From contig NZ_AP022848.1 in NCBI RefSeq assembly GCF_011764485.1, forward strand, positions 3,438,001-3,502,000: a stretch of DNA of 64,000 bases, given 5' to 3'. Below, in pieces: positions 61,674 to 64,000 of the stretch (the first letter of the stretch is position 1; every line of letters begins with the position of its first letter). This DNA comes from Bosea sp. ANAM02. GTDB taxonomy: Bacteria; Pseudomonadota; Alphaproteobacteria; Rhizobiales; Beijerinckiaceae. The notes beneath the pieces are model-generated. The model was not told the DNA's origin. It saw only the letters and a program-made list of their open reading frames with translations, and ran no database searches. Both the position numbers and the translations under genes were made by a program.

Positions 61674-61684
61674 CGCTTCACCTC
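61667..61684. repeat. 18-bp imperfect direct repeat, cysS copy
   Basis: The minus-strand sequence GAGGTGAAGCGATGAACC holds the end of cysS and the overlapping start of the DUF559 frame. See the distal copy at 61119-61136; the copies are 548 bp apart. Confidence 0.85.
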
Positions 61685-63223
61685 CCAGGCCGTGGTCGGC
61701 TCGCCGGTGGCGGGATCCTTGCCATCCTTGAGCGCGATGCCCATCGCGGCAAGCTCGTCGCGGAGACGATCGGACTCGGCGAAGTTCCTGGCGCGGCGGG
61801 CTTCGAGGCGGGCGCGAATGAGCGTTTCCTGCTCTGGCGTCAGTTCGATGCGCGTGGGCAAAAGACCTAAGATGCCGAGACAGAACAACAGACGACGCCC
61901 CGCATCGTCATGCTCCTTCTGCTCGACGAAGCCGGAATAGCCAGGCCCGAACCCAAACGCGCCTACCTGTTCTTCGGGCGGCGCTTCACGATCGGCCCAT
62001 TGGCCGAAATTAGATAGCGTGAACATCCTTGTCAGACACGCCGGGGTCGCAAGGTCGTCGCCAAGCATCTCCAGGAACGGCTCGTCCACAATGGCGTCTT
62101 CCGGCGCAATATCGGCAACTCGACGTTGGAGGCGGGCCAAGGTCTTCTCCGCCTCCTCCAGCGCCTTCACCGTCCAGTCGATCGGCTGACGGTAGTGCGT
62201 CTTGAGCATCGCAAGGCGCAACACCTCGCCCGGCCATTTACGGCCGCCGAAGACATCCGTTTCCAGCAGTTCGTTGATGGTGACGAAGTTGCCGAGGCTC
62301 TTCGACATCTTCTCGCCTTCGACCTGCAGGAAGCCGTTATGCATCCAGATATTGGCCATGAGCGGCTGCCCTTCCGCTCCGCCAAAGGCGCAGCAGGACT
62401 GGGTGATCTCGTTCTCGTGATGCGGGAAGACGAGGTCGATGCCGCCGCCATGGATGTCGAAGACGTTCTTCTCGGGATCGTCGCAGGCGAGACCGCCGCC
62501 GAACGGTGTCAGCAGCTTCGCCATCGACATGGCCGAGCATTCGATATGCCAGCCCGGGCGGCCGGGCGTGGCGATGCCGGCCGGTGACGGCCAGCCGGGA
62601 TCGATGCCGTCACGGCTCGGCTTCCACAGCACGAAATCCATCGCGTCGCGCTTGTAGGGCGCGACGTCGACGCGGGCGCCGGCGAGCATCTCGTCGAGCG
62701 AGCGGCGGGCGAGCGTGCCGTATTTCGGCGCCTTCACCAGATGCGCGACGGCCGGGACGTGAAAGAGCACATGCTCCTCGGCGACATAGGCGACGCCGCG
62801 CGCGATCAGGCGCTCGATGATCGCCTTCATCTCCTCGATATGCTCGGTGGCGCGCGGCTCCGTCGTCGGGCGCAAGGTGCCGAGGGCGTCGATATCGGCG
62901 TGAAACTGCGCCGTCGTCGCCTCGGTGACCCTGGCGATCGCCTCGTTCAGCTTCAGGCCGGGATAGTCACGCGCCGCGCGGGCGTTGATCTTGTCGTCCA
63001 CGTCGGTGAGGTTGCGGGCATAGGTGACGTGATCGGCGCCGTAGATATGGCGCAGCAGCCGGTAGAGCACGTCGAAGACGATAACCGGGCGGGCATTGCC
63101 GATATGGGCGTAGTCGTAGACCGTCGGGCCGCAGACATACATGCGGACATTCGACGGATCGATCGGCGCGAAGTCCTGCTTCGTCCGCGTCAGCGTGTTG
63201 TAGAGCCTCAGGGTCGGCGACAT
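61670..63223 (-). CDS. cysS: Cysteinyl-tRNA synthetase
   Basis: CysRS charges tRNA-Cys. It has 517 residues, longer than the ~460 of E. coli. The HIGH-type motif is HIGN in [16 protein letters not shown]. The zinc ligands are in [16 protein letters not shown] and HHENEI. The KMSKS loop is [12 protein letters not shown]. The extra length is partly an insertion after ILLETD and in the anticodon-binding half ([35 protein letters not shown]). The stop overlaps the next frame as ATGA, heading a chain cysS - DUF559 - small gene - cimA. Both ends of that chain serve amino acids, but the grouping looks positional rather than functional. Confidence 0.96.
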   Translation of the reverse strand: MSPTLRLYNTLTRTKQDFAPIDPSNVRMYVCGPTVYDYAHIGNARPVIVFDVLYRLLRHIYGADHVTYARNLTDVDDKINARAARDYPGLKLNEAIARVTEATTAQFHADIDALGTLRPTTEPRATEHIEEMKAIIERLIARGVAYVAEEHVLFHVPAVAHLVKAPKYGTLARRSLDEMLAGARVDVAPYKRDAMDFVLWKPSRDGIDPGWPSPAGIATPGRPGWHIECSAMSMAKLLTPFGGGLACDDPEKNVFDIHGGGIDLVFPHHENEITQSCCAFGGAEGQPLMANIWMHNGFLQVEGEKMSKSLGNFVTINELLETDVFGGRKWPGEVLRLAMLKTHYRQPIDWTVKALEEAEKTLARLQRRVADIAPEDAIVDEPFLEMLGDDLATPACLTRMFTLSNFGQWADREAPPEEQVGAFGFGPGYSGFVEQKEHDDAGRRLLFCLGILGLLPTRIELTPEQETLIRARLEARRARNFAESDRLRDELAAMGIALKDGKDPATGEPTTAWEVKR

Positions 63224-63555
63224 CGGGGCTAAATCCTGGAACGAAACAGACGACAGAATACGAAAGGGCGACCTGGCCGCTGGCCGGGGGCGCTTTTGTC
63301 GGTTCGTTTTTCAGGACGAGGACGTGAGCAGCCGGCCAGCGAAAGCTAGCGGCAAATAATGCGGGGGCTGTTGATGGCGGCTCGCGTCATGGCCGGACCT
63401 GATTGCCTTTCCGCGGGCTTTCCGTCAAGAGGGCGTCCGGTTGCTGCAATGCAGCATCGCCTCGAGATTGCCGCGGTTCATTCAAATTTAACCGACCGGA
63501 ACCATCCTTCCGATTCGCGGGTTCTGCGCCTGCAACCCATCAGGAACCCATATTC
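63224..63555. other. Divergent intergenic region without a gene
   Basis: It carries the promoters of cysS (left) and of the small exported protein (right). A GC-rich imperfect hairpin (GGCGACCTGGCCGCTGGCCG and on, near 63269-63295, ending in CGCTTTT) lies within 80 bp of the cysS start. I see no known RNA element. Confidence 0.4.
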
Positions 63556-63885
63556 ATGCGCCGCGCCGTGGCCTTCGTCGGATTGCTCGGGATCGTTGCC
63601 GGCGGCGTCTCGCTGTCGATCATTCCCCCCAGCCACACAGCCGCAGCCGCAAACGAGCCGCGCACCTTCCTGATCCCGGCCAGCGACGGCTACGGCGTCG
63701 CCGACTGCATCTCGTCCAAGGCCGAATGCGGCAAGATCGTCGCCAATGCCTGGTGCGAGTCGCAGGGCTTCGGCAAGGCGGTCGCCTTCGGCGTCGCCGC
63801 CCGCGAGGACTTCACCGGCTCGGTGACGAAGCAGAGCCCGGCCCAGGCGGCCGAACAGCCGCTCAGCATCACCTGCGGCGAGTAA
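63556..63885 (+). CDS. Small exported cysteine-containing protein, unknown
   Basis: A 109-residue protein with a signal peptide (AVAFVGLLGIVAGGVSLSIIP, cleavage probably after AAA-A near residue 31). A compact domain follows with four cysteines (VADCISSKAECGKIVANAWCESQGFGKAVAFG ... LSITCGE), which could make two disulfides in the periplasm. ATG 63556 is chosen for the signal peptide; the frame opens earlier at 63403. No family name is secure, though similar short secreted proteins are frequent in Hyphomicrobiales. Confidence 0.75.
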   Translation: MRRAVAFVGLLGIVAGGVSLSIIPPSHTAAAANEPRTFLIPASDGYGVADCISSKAECGKIVANAWCESQGFGKAVAFGVAAREDFTGSVTKQSPAQAAEQPLSITCGE

Positions 63886-63909
63886 GACAAGCTCATAATC
63901 TACCGAGCC

Positions 63910-64000
63910 CTCATCCTGAGGAGCGCTCCGCAGGAGCGCGTCTCGAAGGATGCTTCAGGAGGCTCCAGAGATAACTGGAACATCCTTCGAGACGCAGTCT
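63910..64000. repeat. CTCATCCTGAGGAGC dispersed repeat, cut by window edge
   Basis: The sequence CTCATCCTGAGGAGCGCTCC, followed by GCGTCTCGAAGGATGCTTCA and later the inverse TGGAACATCCTTCGAGACGC, matches a palindromic intergenic repeat common in this bacterial order. The right end lies outside the window. Confidence 0.7.

Overview
The window is GC-rich chromosomal DNA from an alphaproteobacterium of the order Hyphomicrobiales. The gene content (LeuA and CimA, PssA/Psd, YacG/Maf, AtzE-type amidase, a selenocysteine formate dehydrogenase operon) and the dispersed GTCATCCCGG...ATGAC intergenic repeats suggest a Bosea-like genus; this is inference, no marker gene proves it. Nearly all of it is ordinary dense coding DNA. 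Only about 460-2310 looks like a scrambled accessory patch made of insertion-sequence remnants and orphan ORF pieces.

Layout. 3-458: 3' end of an AtzE-like amidase. 459-2310: IS5- and IS3-family remnants. 2314-3996: leuA. 4062-15327: one catabolic unit around an IclR regulator (11574-12398). To its left a leftward operon encodes an enoyl-CoA hydratase, a polyamine-type ABC importer with a fused double permease, an acyl-CoA synthetase and a Rossmann protein. To its right are three HcnABC-like flavin/iron-sulfur dehydrogenase genes. A near-identical operator (TATYGCATTGWGATAA) lies in the same orientation and at about the same distance downstream of both predicted promoters. 15359-19455: a TetR regulator divergent from a molybdenum hydroxylase (2Fe-2S subunit, Mo subunit, diheme cytochrome c), with a TTAGAC-N7-GTCTAA operator. 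19635-22917: a cobalamin-type ABC importer headed by a clear cobalamin riboswitch, with a second promoter and a strong 23-bp palindrome at the start codon.

22963-32296: a cluster of unknown substrate, made of two enolase-superfamily enzymes, an M81 metallopeptidase, a Dpp-type ABC importer, an aspartoacylase-family deacylase and a GntR regulator with a 26-bp palindromic operator. 32304-37024: dctD-dctB divergent from dctA, with DctD-type palindromes and a sigma-54 promoter. 37266-49276: the formate dehydrogenase-N and selenocysteine island, fdnG (in-frame UGA plus SECIS hairpin), fdnH, fdnI, fdhE, selA, a Sel1-repeat gene, selB, selC (tRNA-Sec), two small unknown genes, and convergent selD. 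The tRNA-Sec gene lies wholly inside the 3' end of the selB reading frame. 49648-63885: mostly housekeeping genes: tRNA-Phe, a type II NADH dehydrogenase-like protein, yacG, an SDR, maf, pssA, psd, an Atm1-like exporter, cimA and cysS. Between cysS and cimA sits a DUF559 endonuclease cassette flanked by an 18-bp imperfect duplication, plus a 36-codon gene joined to both neighbours by ATGA overlaps.

How the parts work together. The Sec island is self-contained: SelD makes selenophosphate, SelA converts Ser-tRNA-Sec, SelB delivers it to the UGA in fdnG, and FdhE matures the enzyme. The IclR, GntR, TetR and Dct units are each locally regulated nutrient-use modules. No rRNA, CRISPR array, prophage or replication origin was seen.
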